Positions 11,480-24,500 of a stretch of 64,000 nt of DNA are shown in pieces; positions within the stretch are counted from its first letter, which is position 1, and every line of letters begins with the position of its first letter. Where the stretch lies: contig JAKCOZ010000001.1 of NCBI GenBank assembly GCA_022605955.1, positions 78,294,520 to 78,358,519 on the forward strand, in the 5' to 3' direction. The notes below the pieces were generated by a model. That model did no database searches, was not told the origin of the DNA, and saw only the letters and a list, made by a program, of their open reading frames with translations. This stretch comes from Rallus limicola (taxonomy: Eukaryota; Chordata; Aves; Gruiformes; Rallidae). A program made the translations under genes and the position numbers.

Positions 11480-12073
11480 GAGAGCCAAAGTGACAGGGTC
11501 TGCTCGTGTGTCCTGTTAGGAGGTTTCAGACGAGCTATGCCTTTCAGGCCTAGCTTCTTTACTTTGGGAGTTATTGCTGGACGTTTAGCATGTTTTGAAC
11601 TGCAGTCTGCTAGGGCCGAGAAAAGCACCGTAGGAGGTTCCAGGCATGTTCCCTCTTTCCAGGCAAAGGAAAAGGCTGAGAGCCAAAGTGACAGGGTCTG
11701 CTCGTGTGTCCTGTTAGGAGGTTTCAGACAAGCTATGCCTTTCAGGCCTAGCTTCTTTACTTTGGGAGTTATTGCTGGACGTTTAGCATGTTTTGAACTG
11801 CAGTCTGCTAGGGCCGAGAAAAGCACCGTAGGAGGTTCCAGGCATGTTCCCTCTTTCCAGGCAAAGGAAAAGGCTGAGAGCCAAAGTGACAGGGTCTGCT
11901 CGTGTGTCCTGTTAGGAGGTTTCAGACAAGCTATGCCTTTCAGGCCTAGCTTCTTTACTTTGGGAGTTATTGCTGGACGTTTAGCATGTTTTGAACTGCA
12001 GTCTGCTAGGGCCGAGAAAAGCACCGTAGGAGGTTCCAGGCATGTTCCCTCTTTCCAGGCAAAGGAAAAGGCT

Positions 12074-15000
12074 GAGAGCCAAAGTGACAGGGTCTGCTCA
12101 TGTGTCCTGTTAGGAGGTTTCAGACAAGCTATGCCTTTCAGGCCTAGCTTCTTTACTTTGGGAGTTATTGCTGGACGTTTAGCATGTTTTGAACTGCAGT
12201 CTGCTAGGGCCGAGAAAAGCACCGTAGGAGGTTCCAGGCATGTTCCCTCTTTCCAGGCAAAGGAAAAGGCTGAGAGTCAAAGTGACAGGGTCTGCTCGTG
12301 TGTCCTGTTAGGAGGTTTCAGACAAGCTATGCCTTTCAGGCCTAGCTTCTTTACTTTGGGAGTTATTGCTGGACGTTTAGCATGTTTTGAACTGCAGTCT
12401 GCTAGGGCCGAGAAAAGCACCGTAGGATGTTCCAGGCATGTTCCCTCTTTCCAGGCAAAGGAAAAGGCTGAGAGCCAAAGTGACAGGGTCTGCTCGTGTG
12501 TCCTGTTAGGAGGTTTCAGACAAGCTATGCCTTTCAGGCCTAGCTTCTTTACTTTGGGAGTTATTGCTGGACGTTTAGCATGTTTTGAACTGCAGTCTGC
12601 TAGGGCCGAGAAAAGCACCGTAGGAGGTTCCAGGCATGTTCCCTCTTTCCAGGCAAAGGAAAAGGCTGAGAGCCAAAGTGACAGGGTCTGCTCGTGTGTC
12701 CTGTTAGGAGGTTTCAGACAAGCTATGCCTTTCAGGCCTAGCTTCTTTACTTTGGGAGTTATTGCTGGACGTTTAGCATGTTTTGAACTGCAGTCTGCTA
12801 GGGCCGAGAAAAGCACCGTAGGAGGTTCCAGGCATGTTCCCTCTTTCCAGGCAAAGGAAAAGGCTGAGAGCCAAAGTGACAGGGTCTGCTCGTGTGTCCT
12901 GTTAGGAGGTTTCAGACGAGCTATGCCTTTCAGGCCTCGCTTCTTTACTTTGGGAGTTATTGCTGGACGTTTAGCATGTTTTGAACTGCAGTCTGCTAGG
13001 GCCGAGAAAAGCACCGTAGGAGGTTCCAGGCATGTTCCCTCTTTCCAGGCAAAGGAAAAGGCTGAGAGCCAAAGTGACAGGGTCTGCTCGTGTGTCCTGT
13101 TAGGAGGTTTCAGACGAACTATGCCTTTCAGGCCTAGCTTCTTTACTTTGGGAGTTATTGCTGGACGTTTAGCATGTTTTGAACTGCAGTCTGCTAGGGC
13201 CGAGAAAAGCACCGTAGGAGGTTCCAGGCATGTTCCCTCTTTCCAGGCAAAGGAAAAGGCTGAGAGCCAAAGTGACAGGGTCTGCTCGTGTATCCTGTCA
13301 GGAGGTTTCAGACAAGCTATGCCTTTCAGGCCTAGCTTCTTTACTTTGGGAGTTATTGCTGGACGTTTAGCATGTTTTGAACTGCAGTCTGCTAGGGCCG
13401 AGAAAAGCACCGTAGGAGGTTCCAGGCATGTTCCCTCTTTCCAGGCAAAGGAAAAGGCTGAGAGCCAAAGTGACAGGGTCTGCTCGTGTGTCCTGTTAGG
13501 AGGTTTCAGACAAGCTATGCCTTTCAGGCCTAGCTTCTTTACTTTGGGAGTTATTGCTGGACGTTTAGCATGTTTTGAACTGCAGTCTGCTAGGGCCGAG
13601 AAAAGCACCGTAGGAGGTTCCAGGCATGTTCCCTCTTTCCAGGCAAAGGAAAAGGCTGAGAGCCAAAGTGACAGGGTCTGCTCATGTGTCCTGTTAGGAG
13701 GTTTCAGACAAGCTATGCCTTTCAGGCCTAGCTTCTTTACTTTGGGAGTTATTGCTGGACGTTTAGCATGTTTTGAACTGCAGTCTGCTAGGGCCGAGAA
13801 AAGCACCGTAGGAGGTTCCAGGCATGTTCCCTCTTTCCAGGCAAAGGAAAAGGCTGAGAGTCAAAGTGACAGGGTCTGCTCGTGTGTCCTGTTAGGAGGT
13901 TTCAGACAAGCTATGCCTTTCAGGCCTAGCTTCTTTACTTTGGGAGTTATTGCTGGACGTTTAGCATGTTTTGAACTGCAGTCTGCTAGGGCCGAGAAAA
14001 GCACCGTAGGAGGTTCCAGGCATGTTCCCTCTTTCCAGGCAAAGGAAAAGGCTGAGAGCCAAAGTGACAGGGTCTGCTCGTGTGTCCTGTTAGGAGGTTT
14101 CAGACAAGCTATGCCTTTCAGGCCTAGCTTCTTTACTTTGGGAGTTATTGCTGGACGTTTAGCATGTTTTGAACTGCAGTCTGCTAGGGCCGAGAAAAGC
14201 ACCGTAGGAGGTTCCAGGCATGTTCCCTCTTTCCAGGCAAAGGAAAAGGCTGAGAGCCAAAGTGACAGGGTCTGCTCGTGTGTCCTGTTAGGAGGTTTCA
14301 GACAAGCTATGCCTTTCAGGCCTAGCTTCTTTACTTTGGGAGTTATTGCTGGACGTTTAGCATGTTTTGAACTGCAGTCTGCTAGGGCCGAGAAAAGCAC
14401 CGTAGGAGGTTCCAGGCATGTTCCCTCTTTCCAGGCAAAGGAAAAGGCTGAGAGCCAAAGTGACAGGGTCTGCTCGTGTGTCCTGTTAGGAGGTTTCAGA
14501 CGAGCTATGCCTTTCAGGCCTCGCTTCTTTACTTTGGGAGTTATTGCTGGACGTTTAGCATGTTTTGAACTGCAGTCTGCTAGGGCCGAGAAAAGCACCG
14601 TAGGAGGTTCCAGGCATGTTCCCTCTTTCCAGGCAAAGGAAAAGGCTGAGAGCCAAAGTGACAGGGTCTGCTCGTGTGTCCTGTTAGGAGGTTTCAGACG
14701 AACTATGCCTTTCAGGCCTAGCTTCTTTACTTTGGAAGTTATTGCTGGACGTTTAGCATGTTTTGAACTGCAGTCTGCTAGGGCCGAGAAAAGCACCGTA
14801 GGAGGTTCCAGGCATGTTCCCTCTTTCCAGGCAAAGGAAAAGGCTGAGAGCCAAAGTGACAGGGTCTGCTCGTGTGTCCTGTTAGGAGGTTTCAGACAAG
14901 CTATGCCTTTCAGGCCTAGCTTCTTTACTTTGGGAGTTATTGCTGGACGTTTAGCATGTTTTGAACTGCAGTCTGCTAGGGCCGAGAAAAGCACCGTAGG

Positions 15001-15241
15001 AGGTTCCAGGCATGTTCCCTCTTTCCAGGCAAAGGAAAAGGCTGAGAGCCAAAGTGACAGGGTCTGCTCGTGTATCCTGTCAGGAGGTTTCAGACAAGCT
15101 ATGCCTTTCAGGCCTAGCTTCTTTACTTTGGGAGTTATTGCTGGACGTTTAGCATGTTTTGAACTGCAGTCTACTAGGGCCGAGAAAAGCACCGTAGGAG
15201 GTTCCAGGCATGTTCCCTCTTTCCAGGCAAAGGAAAAGGCT
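12074..15241 (+). repeat. Imperfect eight/nine-unit duplication
   Basis: 12074-13657 runs CTCATGTG, GAGAGTC, two plain units, CCTCGC, GACGAACTATG, GTATCCTGTCAGG, plain. From 13658 the same order restarts, but with a plain unit between GACGAACTATG and GTATCCTGTCAGG, as also at 986-1382 and 4154-4550. The first copy has therefore lost one unit. The unit at 12272 also has a private GGATGTTCC. Confidence 0.7.
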
Positions 15242-17815
15242 GAGAGCCAAAGTGACAGGGTCTGCTCGTGTGTCCTGTTAGGAGGTTTCAGACAAGCTAT
15301 GCCTTTCAGGCCTAGCTTCTTTACTTTGGGAGTTATTGCTGGACGTTTAGCATGTTTTGAACTGCAGTCTGCTAGGGCCGAGAAAAGCACCGTAGGAGGT
15401 TCCAGGCATGTTCCCTCTTTCCAGGCAAAGGAAAAGGCTGAGAGCCAAAGTGACAGGGTCTGCTCGTGTGTCCTGTTAGGAGGTTTCAGACAAGCTATGC
15501 CTTTCAGGCCTAGCTTCTTTCCTTTGGGAGTTATTGCTGGACGTTTAGCATGTTTTGAACTGCAGTCTGCTAGGGCCGAGAAAAGCACCGTAGGAGGTTC
15601 CAGGCATGTTCCCTCTTTCCAGGCAAAGGAAAAGGCTGAGAGCCAAAGTGACAGGGTCTGCTCGTGTGTCCTGTTAGGAGGTTTCAGACAAGCTATGCCT
15701 TTCAGGCCTAGCTTCTTTACTTTGGGAGTTATTGCTGGACGTTTAGCATGTTTTGAACTGCAGTCTGCTAGGGCCGAGAAAAGCACCGTAGGAGGTTCCA
15801 GGCATGTTCCCTCTTTCCAGGCAAAGGAAAAGGCTGAGAGCCAAAGTGACAGGGTCTGCTCGTGTGTCCTGTTAGGAGGTTTCAGACGAGCTATGCCTTT
15901 CAGGCCTAGCTTCTTTACTTTGGAAGTTATTGCTGGACGTTTAGCATGTTTTGAACTGCAGTCTGCTAGGGCCGAGAAAAGCACCGTAGGAGGTTCCAGG
16001 CATGTTCCCTCTTTCCAGGCAAAGGAAAAGGCTGAGAGCCAAAGTGACAGGGTCTGCTCGTGTGTCCTGTTAGGAGGTTTCAGACAAGCTATGCCTTTCA
16101 GGCCTAGCTTCTTTACTTTGGGAGTTATTGCTGGACGTTTAGCATGTTTTGAACTGCAGTCTGCTAGGGCCGAGAAAAGCACCGTAGGAGGTTCCAGGCA
16201 TGTTCCCTCTTTCCAGGCAAAGGAAAAGGCTGAGAGCCAAAGTGACAGTGTCTGCTAGTGTGTCCTGTTAGGAGGTTTCAGACAAGCTATGCCTTTCAGG
16301 CCTAGCTTCTTTACTTTGGGAGTTATTGCTGGACGTTTAGCATGTTTTGAACTGCAGTGTGCTAGGGCCGAGAAAAGCACCGTAGGAGGTTCCAGGCATG
16401 TTCCCTCTTTCCAGGCAAAGGAAAAGGCTGAGAGCCAAAGTGACAGGGTCTGCTCGTGTGTCCTGTTAGGAGGTTTCAGACAAGCTATGCCTTTCAGGCC
16501 TAGCTTCTTTACTTTGGGAGTTATTGCTGGACGTTTAGCATGTTTTGAACTGCAGTCTGCTAGGGCCGAGAAAAGCACCGTAGGAGGTTCCAGGCATGTT
16601 CCCTCTTTCCAGGCAAAGGAAAAGGCTGAGAGCCAAAGTGACAGGGTCTGCTCGTGTGTCCTGTTAGGAGGTTTCAGACGAGCTATGCCTTTCAGGCCTA
16701 GCTTCTTTACTTTGGGAGTTATTGCTGGACGTTTAGCATGTTTTGAACTGCAGTCTGCTAGGGCCGAGAAAAGCACCGTAGGAGGTTCCAGGCATGTTCC
16801 CTCTTTCCAGGCAAAGGAAAAGGCTGAGAGCCAAAGTGACAGGGTCTGCTCGTGTGTCCTGTTAGGAGGTTTCAGACAAGCTATGCCTTTCAGGCCTAGC
16901 TTCTTTACTTTGGGAGGTATTGCTGGACGTTTAGCATGTTTTGAACTGCAGTCTGCTAGGGCCGAGAAAAGCACCGTAGGAGGTTCCAGGCATGTTCCCT
17001 CTTTCCAGGCAAAGGAAAAGGCTGATAGTCAAAGTGACAGGGTCTGCTCGTGTGTCCTGTTAGGAGGTTTCAGACAAGCTATGCCTTTCAGGCCTAGCTT
17101 CTTTACTTTGGGAGTTATTGCTGGACGTTTAGCATGTTTTGAACTGCAGTCTGCTAGGGCCGAGAAAAGCACCGTAGGAGGTTCCAGGCATGTTCCCTCT
17201 TTCCAGGCAAAGGAAAAGGCTGAGAGCCAAAGTGACAGGGTCTGCTCGTGTGTCCTGTTAGGAGGTTTCAGACAAGCTATGCCTTTCAGGCCTAGCTTCT
17301 TTACTTTGGGAGTTATTGCTGGACGTTTAGCATGTTTTGAACTGCAGTCTGCTAGGGCCGAGAAAAGCACCGTAGGAGGTTCCAGGCATGTTCCCTCTTT
17401 CCAGGCAAAGGAAAAGGCTGAGAGCCAAAGTGACAGGGTCTGCTCGTGTGTCCTGTTAGGAGGTTTCAGACAAGCTATGCCTTTCAGGCCTAGCTTCTTT
17501 ACTTTGGGAGTTATTGCTGGACGTTTAGCATGTTTTGAACTGCAGTCTGCTAGGGCCGAGAAAAGCACCGTAGGAGGTTCCAGGCATGTTCCCTCTTTCC
17601 AGGCAAAGGAAAAGGCTGAGAGCCAAAGTGACAGGGTCTGCTCGTGTGTCCTGTTAGGAGGTTTCAGACGAGCTATGCCTTTCAGGCCTAGCTTCTTTAC
17701 TTTGGGAGTTATTGCTGGACGTTTAGCATGTTTTGAACTGCAGTCTGCTAGGGCCGAGAAAAGCACCGTAGGAGGTTCCAGGCATGTTCCCTCTTTCCAG
17801 GCAAAGGAAAAGGCT
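14054..17815 (+). repeat. 19-unit HOR, first copy (3762 bp)
   Basis: The ordered markers include CCTCGC (14450), GACGAACTATG with TTTGGAAGTT (14648), GTATCCTGTCAGG with CAGTCTACTAGG (15044), TTTCCTTTGG (15440), TTTGGAAGTT (15836), GACAGTGTCTGCTAGTG with CAGTGTGCT (16232), GGGAGGTATT (16826) and GATAGTC (17024). Every one recurs in the adjacent copy 19 units later. This is the longest and cleanest tandem duplication in the window. Confidence 0.85.
16232..16429 (+). repeat. Stop-bearing variant unit
   Basis: It carries GACAGTGTCTGCTAGTG and CAGTGTGCT. TCG to TAG at offsets 25-27 introduces a stop into the otherwise open forward frame. It is duplicated identically in the unit at 19993-20190. 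Confidence 0.9.
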
Positions 17816-20800
17816 GAGAGCCAAAGTGACAGGGTCTGCTCGTGTGTCCTGTTAGGAGGTTTCAGACAAGCTATGCCTTTCAGGCCTAGCTTCTTTACTT
17901 TGGGAGTTATTGCTGGACGTTTAGCATGTTTTGAACTGCAGTCTGCTAGGGCCGAGAAAAGCACCGTAGGAGGTTCCAGGCATGTTCCCTCTTTCCAGGC
18001 AAAGGAAAAGGCTGAGAGCCAAAGTGACAGGGTCTGCTCGTGTGTCCTGTTAGGAGGTTTCAGACAAGCTATGCCTTTCAGGCCTAGCTTCTTTACTTTG
18101 GGAGTTATTGCTGGACGTTTAGCATGTTTTGAACTGCAGTCTGCTAGGGCCGAGAAAAGCACCGTAGGAGGTTCCAGGCATGTTCCCTCTTTCCAGGCAA
18201 AGGAAAAGGCTGAGAGCCAAAGTGACAGGGTCTGCTCGTGTGTCCTGTTAGGAGGTTTCAGACGAGCTATGCCTTTCAGGCCTCGCTTCTTTACTTTGGG
18301 AGTTATTGCTGGACGTTTAGCATGTTTTGAACTGCAGTCTGCTAGGGCCGAGAAAAGCACCGTAGGAGGTTCCAGGCATGTTCCCTCTTTCCAGGCAAAG
18401 GAAAAGGCTGAGAGCCAAAGTGACAGGGTCTGCTCGTGTGTCCTGTTAGGAGGTTTCAGACGAACTATGCCTTTCAGGCCTAGCTTCTTTACTTTGGAAG
18501 TTATTGCTGGACGTTTAGCATGTTTTGAACTGCAGTCTGCTAGGGCCGAGAAAAGCACCGTAGGAGGTTCCAGGCATGTTCCCTCTTTCCAGGCAAAGGA
18601 AAAGGCTGAGAGCCAAAGTGACAGGGTCTGCTCGTGTGTCCTGTTAGGAGGTTTCAGACAAGCTATGCCTTTCAGGCCTAGCTTCTTTACTTTGGGAGTT
18701 ATTGCTGGACGTTTAGCATGTTTTGAACTGCAGTCTGCTAGGGCCGAGAAAAGCACCGTAGGAGGTTCCAGGCATGTTCCCTCTTTCCAGGCAAAGGAAA
18801 AGGCTGAGAGCCAAAGTGACAGGGTCTGCTCGTGTATCCTGTCAGGAGGTTTCAGACAAGCTATGCCTTTCAGGCCTAGCTTCTTTACTTTGGGAGTTAT
18901 TGCTGGACGTTTAGCATGTTTTGAACTGCAGTCTACTAGGGCCGAGAAAAGCACCGTAGGAGGTTCCAGGCATGTTCCCTCTTTCCAGGCAAAGGAAAAG
19001 GCTGAGAGCCAAAGTGACAGGGTCTGCTCGTGTGTCCTGTTAGGAGGTTTCAGACAAGCTATGCCTTTCAGGCCTAGCTTCTTTACTTTGGGAGTTATTG
19101 CTGGACGTTTAGCATGTTTTGAACTGCAGTCTGCTAGGGCCGAGAAAAGCACCGTAGGAGGTTCCAGGCATGTTCCCTCTTTCCAGGCAAAGGAAAAGGC
19201 TGAGAGCCAAAGTGACAGGGTCTGCTCGTGTGTCCTGTTAGGAGGTTTCAGACAAGCTATGCCTTTCAGGCCTAGCTTCTTTCCTTTGGGAGTTATTGCT
19301 GGACGTTTAGCATGTTTTGAACTGCAGTCTGCTAGGGCCGAGAAAAGCACCGTAGGAGGTTCCAGGCATGTTCCTCTTTCCAGGCAAAGGAAAAGGCTGA
19401 GAGCCAAAGTGACAGGGTCTGCTCGTGTGTCCTGTTAGGAGGTTTCAGACAAGCTATGCCTTTCAGGCCTAGCTTCTTTACTTTGGGAGTTATTGCTGGA
19501 CGTTTAGCATGTTTTGAACTGCAGTCTGCTAGGGCCGAGAAAAGCACCGTAGGAGGTTCCAGGCATGTTCCCTCTTTCCAGGCAAAGGAAAAGGCTGAGA
19601 GCCAAAGTGACAGGGTCTGCTCGTGTGTCCTGTTAGGAGGTTTCAGACGAGCTATGCCTTTCAGGCCTAGCTTCTTTACTTTGGAAGTTATTGCTGGACG
19701 TTTAGCATGTTTTGAACTGCAGTCTGCTAGGGCCGAGAAAAGCACCGTAGGAGGTTCCAGGCATGTTCCCTCTTTCCAGGCAAAGGAAAAGGCTGAGAGC
19801 CAAAGTGACAGGGTCTGCTCGTGTGTCCTGTTAGGAGGTTTCAGACAAGCTATGCCTTTCAGGCCTAGCTTCTTTACTTTGGGAGTTATTGCTGGACGTT
19901 TAGCATGTTTTGAACTGCAGTCTGCTAGGGCCGAGAAAAGCACCGTAGGAGGTTCCAGGCATGTTCCCTCTTTCCAGGCAAAGGAAAAGGCTGAGAGCCA
20001 AAGTGACAGTGTCTGCTAGTGTGTCCTGTTAGGAGGTTTCAGACAAGCTATGCCTTTCAGGCCTAGCTTCTTTACTTTGGGAGTTATTGCTGGACGTTTA
20101 GCATGTTTTGAACTGCAGTGTGCTAGGGCCGAGAAAAGCACCGTAGGAGGTTCCAGGCATGTTCCCTCTTTCCAGGCAAAGGAAAAGGCTGAGAGCCAAA
20201 GTGACAGGGTCTGCTCGTGTGTCCTGTTAGGAGGTTTCAGACAAGCTATGCCTTTCAGGCCTAGCTTCTTTACTTTGGGAGTTATTGCTGGACGTTTAGC
20301 ATGTTTTGAACTGCAGTCTGCTAGGGCCGAGAAAAGCACCGTAGGAGGTTCCAGGCATGTTCCCTCTTTCCAGGCAAAGGAAAAGGCTGAGAGCCAAAGT
20401 GACAGGGTCTGCTCGTGTGTCCTGTTAGGAGGTTTCAGACGAGCTATGCCTTTCAGGCCTAGCTTCTTTACTTTGGGAGTTATTGCTGGACGTTTAGCAT
20501 GTTTTGAACTGCAGTCTGCTAGGGCCGAGAAAAGCACCGTAGGAGGTTCCAGGCATGTTCCCTCTTTCCAGGCAAAGGAAAAGGCTGAGAGCCAAAGTGA
20601 CAGGGTCTGCTCGTGTGTCCTGTTAGGAGGTTTCAGACAAGCTATGCCTTTCAGGCCTAGCTTCTTTACTTTGGGAGGTATTGCTGGACGTTTAGCATGT
20701 TTTGAACTGCAGTCTGCTAGGGCCGAGAAAAGCACCGTAGGAGGTTCCAGGCATGTTCCCTCTTTCCAGGCAAAGGAAAAGGCTGATAGTCAAAGTGACA

Positions 20801-21576
20801 GGGTCTGCTCGTGTGTCCTGTTAGGAGGTTTCAGACAAGCTATGCCTTTCAGGCCTAGCTTCTTTACTTTGGGAGTTATTGCTGGACGTTTAGCATGTTT
20901 TGAACTGCAGTCTGCTAGGGCCGAGAAAAGCACCGTAGGAGGTTCCAGGCATGTTCCCTCTTTCCAGGCAAAGGAAAAGGCTGAGAGCCAAAGTGACAGG
21001 GTCTGCTCGTGTGTCCTGTTAGGAGGTTTCAGACAAGCTATGCCTTTCAGGCCTAGCTTCTTTACTTTGGGAGTTATTGCTGGACGTTTAGCATGTTTTG
21101 AACTGCAGTCTGCTAGGGCCGAGAAAAGCACCGTAGGAGGTTCCAGGCATGTTCCCTCTTTCCAGGCAAAGGAAAAGGCTGAGAGCCAAAGTGACAGGGT
21201 CTGCTCGTGTGTCCTGTTAGGAGGTTTCAGACAAGCTATGCCTTTCAGGCCTAGCTTCTTTACTTTGGGAGTTATTGCTGGACGTTTAGCATGTTTTGAA
21301 CTGCAGTCTGCTAGGGCCGAGAAAAGCACCGTAGGAGGTTCCAGGCATGTTCCCTCTTTCCAGGCAAAGGAAAAGGCTGAGAGCCAAAGTGACAGGGTCT
21401 GCTCGTGTGTCCTGTTAGGAGGTTTCAGACGAGCTATGCCTTTCAGGCCTAGCTTCTTTACTTTGGGAGTTATTGCTGGACGTTTAGCATGTTTTGAACT
21501 GCAGTCTGCTAGGGCCGAGAAAAGCACCGTAGGAGGTTCCAGGCATGTTCCCTCTTTCCAGGCAAAGGAAAAGGCT
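17816..21576 (+). repeat. 19-unit HOR, second copy (3761 bp)
   Basis: It is adjacent to and in register with the first copy. All tracked markers reappear (CCTCGC 18212, CTACTAGG in the unit at 18806, TGCTAGTG in the unit at 19993, GGGAGGTATT in the unit at 20587, GATAGTC 20785). The only difference I saw is the 1-bp deletion in the unit at 19202. The pattern departs after 21576, where the next units are A and G at offset 53 rather than two A units. Confidence 0.85.
19202..19398 (+). repeat. 197-bp unit with a 1-bp deletion
   Basis: The unit reads ATGTTCCTCTTTCC where the consensus has ATGTTCCCTCTTTCC, so one C of the CCC run near 19372 is lost. It also carries the TTTCCTTTGG variant. It lies inside the second copy of the 19-unit duplication. 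It is the only length difference I see between the two copies, so it arose after, or at the time of, that duplication, or is a base-call error. Confidence 0.9.
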
Positions 21577-24500
21577 GAGAGCCAAAGTGACAGGGTCTGC
21601 TCGTGTGTCCTGTTAGGAGGTTTCAGACAAGCTATGCCTTTCAGGCCTAGCTTCTTTACTTTGGGAGTTATTGCTGGACGTTTAGCATGTTTTGAACTGC
21701 AGTCTGCTAGGGCCGAGAAAAGCACCGTAGGAGGTTCCAGGCATGTTCCCTCTTTCCAGGCAAAGGAAAAGGCTGAGAGCCAAAGTGACAGGGTCTGCTC
21801 GTGTGTCCTGTTAGGAGGTTTCAGACGAGCTATGCCTTTCAGGCCTAGCTTCTTTACTTTGGGAGTTATTGCTGGACGTTTAGCATGTTTTGAACTGCAG
21901 TCTGCTAGGGCCGAGAAAAGCACCGTAGGAGGTTCCAGGCATGTTCCCTCTTTCCAGGCAAAGGAAAAGGCTGAGAGCCAAAGTGACAGGGTCTGCTCGT
22001 GTGTCCTGTTAGGAGGTTTCAGACAAGCTATGCCTTTCAGGCCTAGCTTCTTTACTTTGGGAGTTATTGCTGGACGTTTAGCATGTTTTGAACTGCAGTC
22101 TGCTAGGGCCGAGAAAAGCACCGTAGGAGGTTCCAGGCATGTTCCCTCTTTCCAGGCAAAGGAAAAGGCTGAGAGCCAAAGTGACAGGGTCTGCTCGTGT
22201 GTCCTGTTAGGAGGTTTCAGACAAGCTATGCCTTTCAGGCCTAGCTTCTTTACTTTGGGAGTTATTGCTGGACGTTTAGCATGTTTTGAACTGCAGTCTG
22301 CTAGGGCCGAGAAAAGCACCGTAGGAGGTTCCAGGCATGTTCCCTCTTTCCAGGCAAAGGAAAAGGCTGAGAGCCAAAGTGACAGGGTCTGCTCATGTGT
22401 CCTGTTAGGAGGTTTCAGACAAGCTATGCCTTTCAGGCCTAGCTTCTTTACTTTGGGAGTTATTGCTGGACGTTTAGCATGTTTTGAACTGCAGTCTGCT
22501 AGGGCCGAGAAAAGCACCGTAGGAGGTTCCAGGCATGTTCCCTCTTTCCAGGCAAAGGAAAAGGCTGAGAGTCAAAGTGACAGGGTCTGCTCGTGTGTCC
22601 TGTTAGGAGGTTTCAGACAAGCTATGCCTTTCAGGCCTAGCTTCTTTACTTTGGGAGTTATTGCTGGACGTTTAGCATGTTTTGAACTGCAGTCTGCTAG
22701 GGCCGAGAAAAGCACCGTAGGAGGTTCCAGGCATGTTCCCTCTTTCCAGGCAAAGGAAAAGGCTGAGAGCCAAAGTGACAGGGTCTGCTCGTGTGTCCTG
22801 TTAGGAGGTTTCAGACAAGCTATGCCTTTCAGGCCTAGCTTCTTTACTTTGGGAGTTATTGCTGGACGTTTAGCATGTTTTGAACTGCAGTCTGCTAGGG
22901 CCGAGAAAAGCACCGTAGGAGGTTCCAGGCATGTTCCCTCTTTCCAGGCAAAGGAAAAGGCTGAGAGCCAAAGTGACAGGGTCTGCTCGTGTGTCCTGTT
23001 AGGAGGTTTCAGACAAGCTATGCCTTTCAGGCCTAGCTTCTTTCCTTTGGGAGTTATTGCTGGACGTTTAGCATGTTTTGAACTGCAGTCTGCTAGGGCC
23101 GAGAAAAGCACCGTAGGAGGTTCCAGGCATGTTCCCTCTTTCCAGGCAAAGGAAAAGGCTGAGAGCCAAAGTGACAGGGTCTGCTCGTGTGTCCTGTTAG
23201 GAGGTTTCAGACAAGCTATGCCTTTCAGGCCTAGCTTCTTTACTTTGGGAGTTATTGCTGGACGTTTAGCATGTTTTGAACTGCAGTCTGCTAGGGCCGA
23301 GAAAAGCACCGTAGGAGGTTCCAGGCATGTTCCCTCTTTCCAGGCAAAGGAAAAGGCTGAGAGCCAAAGTGACAGGGTCTGCTCGTGTGTCCTGTTAGGA
23401 GGTTTCAGACAAGCTATGCCTTTCAGGCCTAGCTTCTTTACTTTGGGAGTTATTGCTGGACGTTTAGCATGTTTTGAACTGCAGTCTGCTAGGGCCGAGA
23501 AAAGCACCGTAGGAGGTTCCAGGCATGTTCCCTCTTTCCAGGCAAAGGAAAAGGCTGAGAGCCAAAGTGACAGGGTCTGCTCGTGTGTCCTGTTAGGAGG
23601 TTTCAGACGAGCTATGCCTTTCAGGCCTAGCTTCTTTACTTTGGGAGTTATTGCTGGACGTTTAGCATGTTTTGAACTGCAGTCTGCTAGGGCCGAGAAA
23701 AGCACCGTAGGAGGTTCCAGGCATGTTCCCTCTTTCCAGGCAAAGGAAAAGGCTGAGAGCCAAAGTGACAGGGTCTGCTCGTGTGTCCTTTTAGGAGGTT
23801 TCAGACAAGCTATGCCTTTCAGGCCTAGCTTCTTTACTTTGGGAGTTATTGCTGGACGTTTAGCATGTTTTGAACTGCAGTCTGCTAGGGCCGAGAAAAG
23901 CACCGTAGGAGGTTCCAGGCATGTTCCCTCTTTCCAGGCAAAGGAAAAGGCTGAGAGCCAAAGTGACAGGGTCTGCTCGTGTGTCCTTTTAGGAGGTTTC
24001 AGACGAGCTATGCCTTTCAGGCCTAGCTTCTTTACTTTGGGAGTTATTGCTGGACGTTTAGCATGTTTTGAACTGCAGTCTGCTAGGGCCGAGAAAAGCA
24101 CCGTAGGAGGTTCCAGGCATGTTCCCTCTTTCCAGGCAAAGGAAAAGGCTGAGAGCCAAAGTGACAGGGTCTGCTCGTGTGTCCTGTTAGGAGGTTTCAG
24201 ACAAGCTATGCCTTTCAGGCCTAGCTTCTTTACTTTGGGAGTTATTGCTGGACGTTTAGCATGTTTTGAACTGCAGTCTGCTAGGGCCGAGAAAAGCACC
24301 GTAGGAGGTTCCAGGCATGTTCCCTCTTTCCAGGCAAAGGAAAAGGCTGAGAGCCAAAGTGACAGGGTCTGCTCGTGTGTCCTGTTAGGAGGTTTCAGAC
24401 AAGCTATGCCTTTCAGGCCTAGCTTCTTTACTTTGGGAGTTATTGCTGGACGTTTAGCATGTTTTGAACTGCAGTCTGCTAGGGCCGAGAAAAGCACCGT

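Noticed and set aside
80..16258. A 5392-codon open frame on the plus strand, with similar long frames elsewhere on both strands, as a giant repeat protein
   Set aside because: Open frames exist on both strands over the same DNA, arise automatically from a stop-free 198-bp unit, and are broken by 5-bp and 1-bp indels and by stops that recur with HOR blocks. Variants include many amino-acid changes and no sign of frame preservation.
14054..21576. Treating the near-perfect 19-unit duplication as an assembly error
   Set aside because: Kept as a finding because the second copy carries its own 1-bp deletion, which suggests a real second locus. An artefact cannot be excluded without reads.
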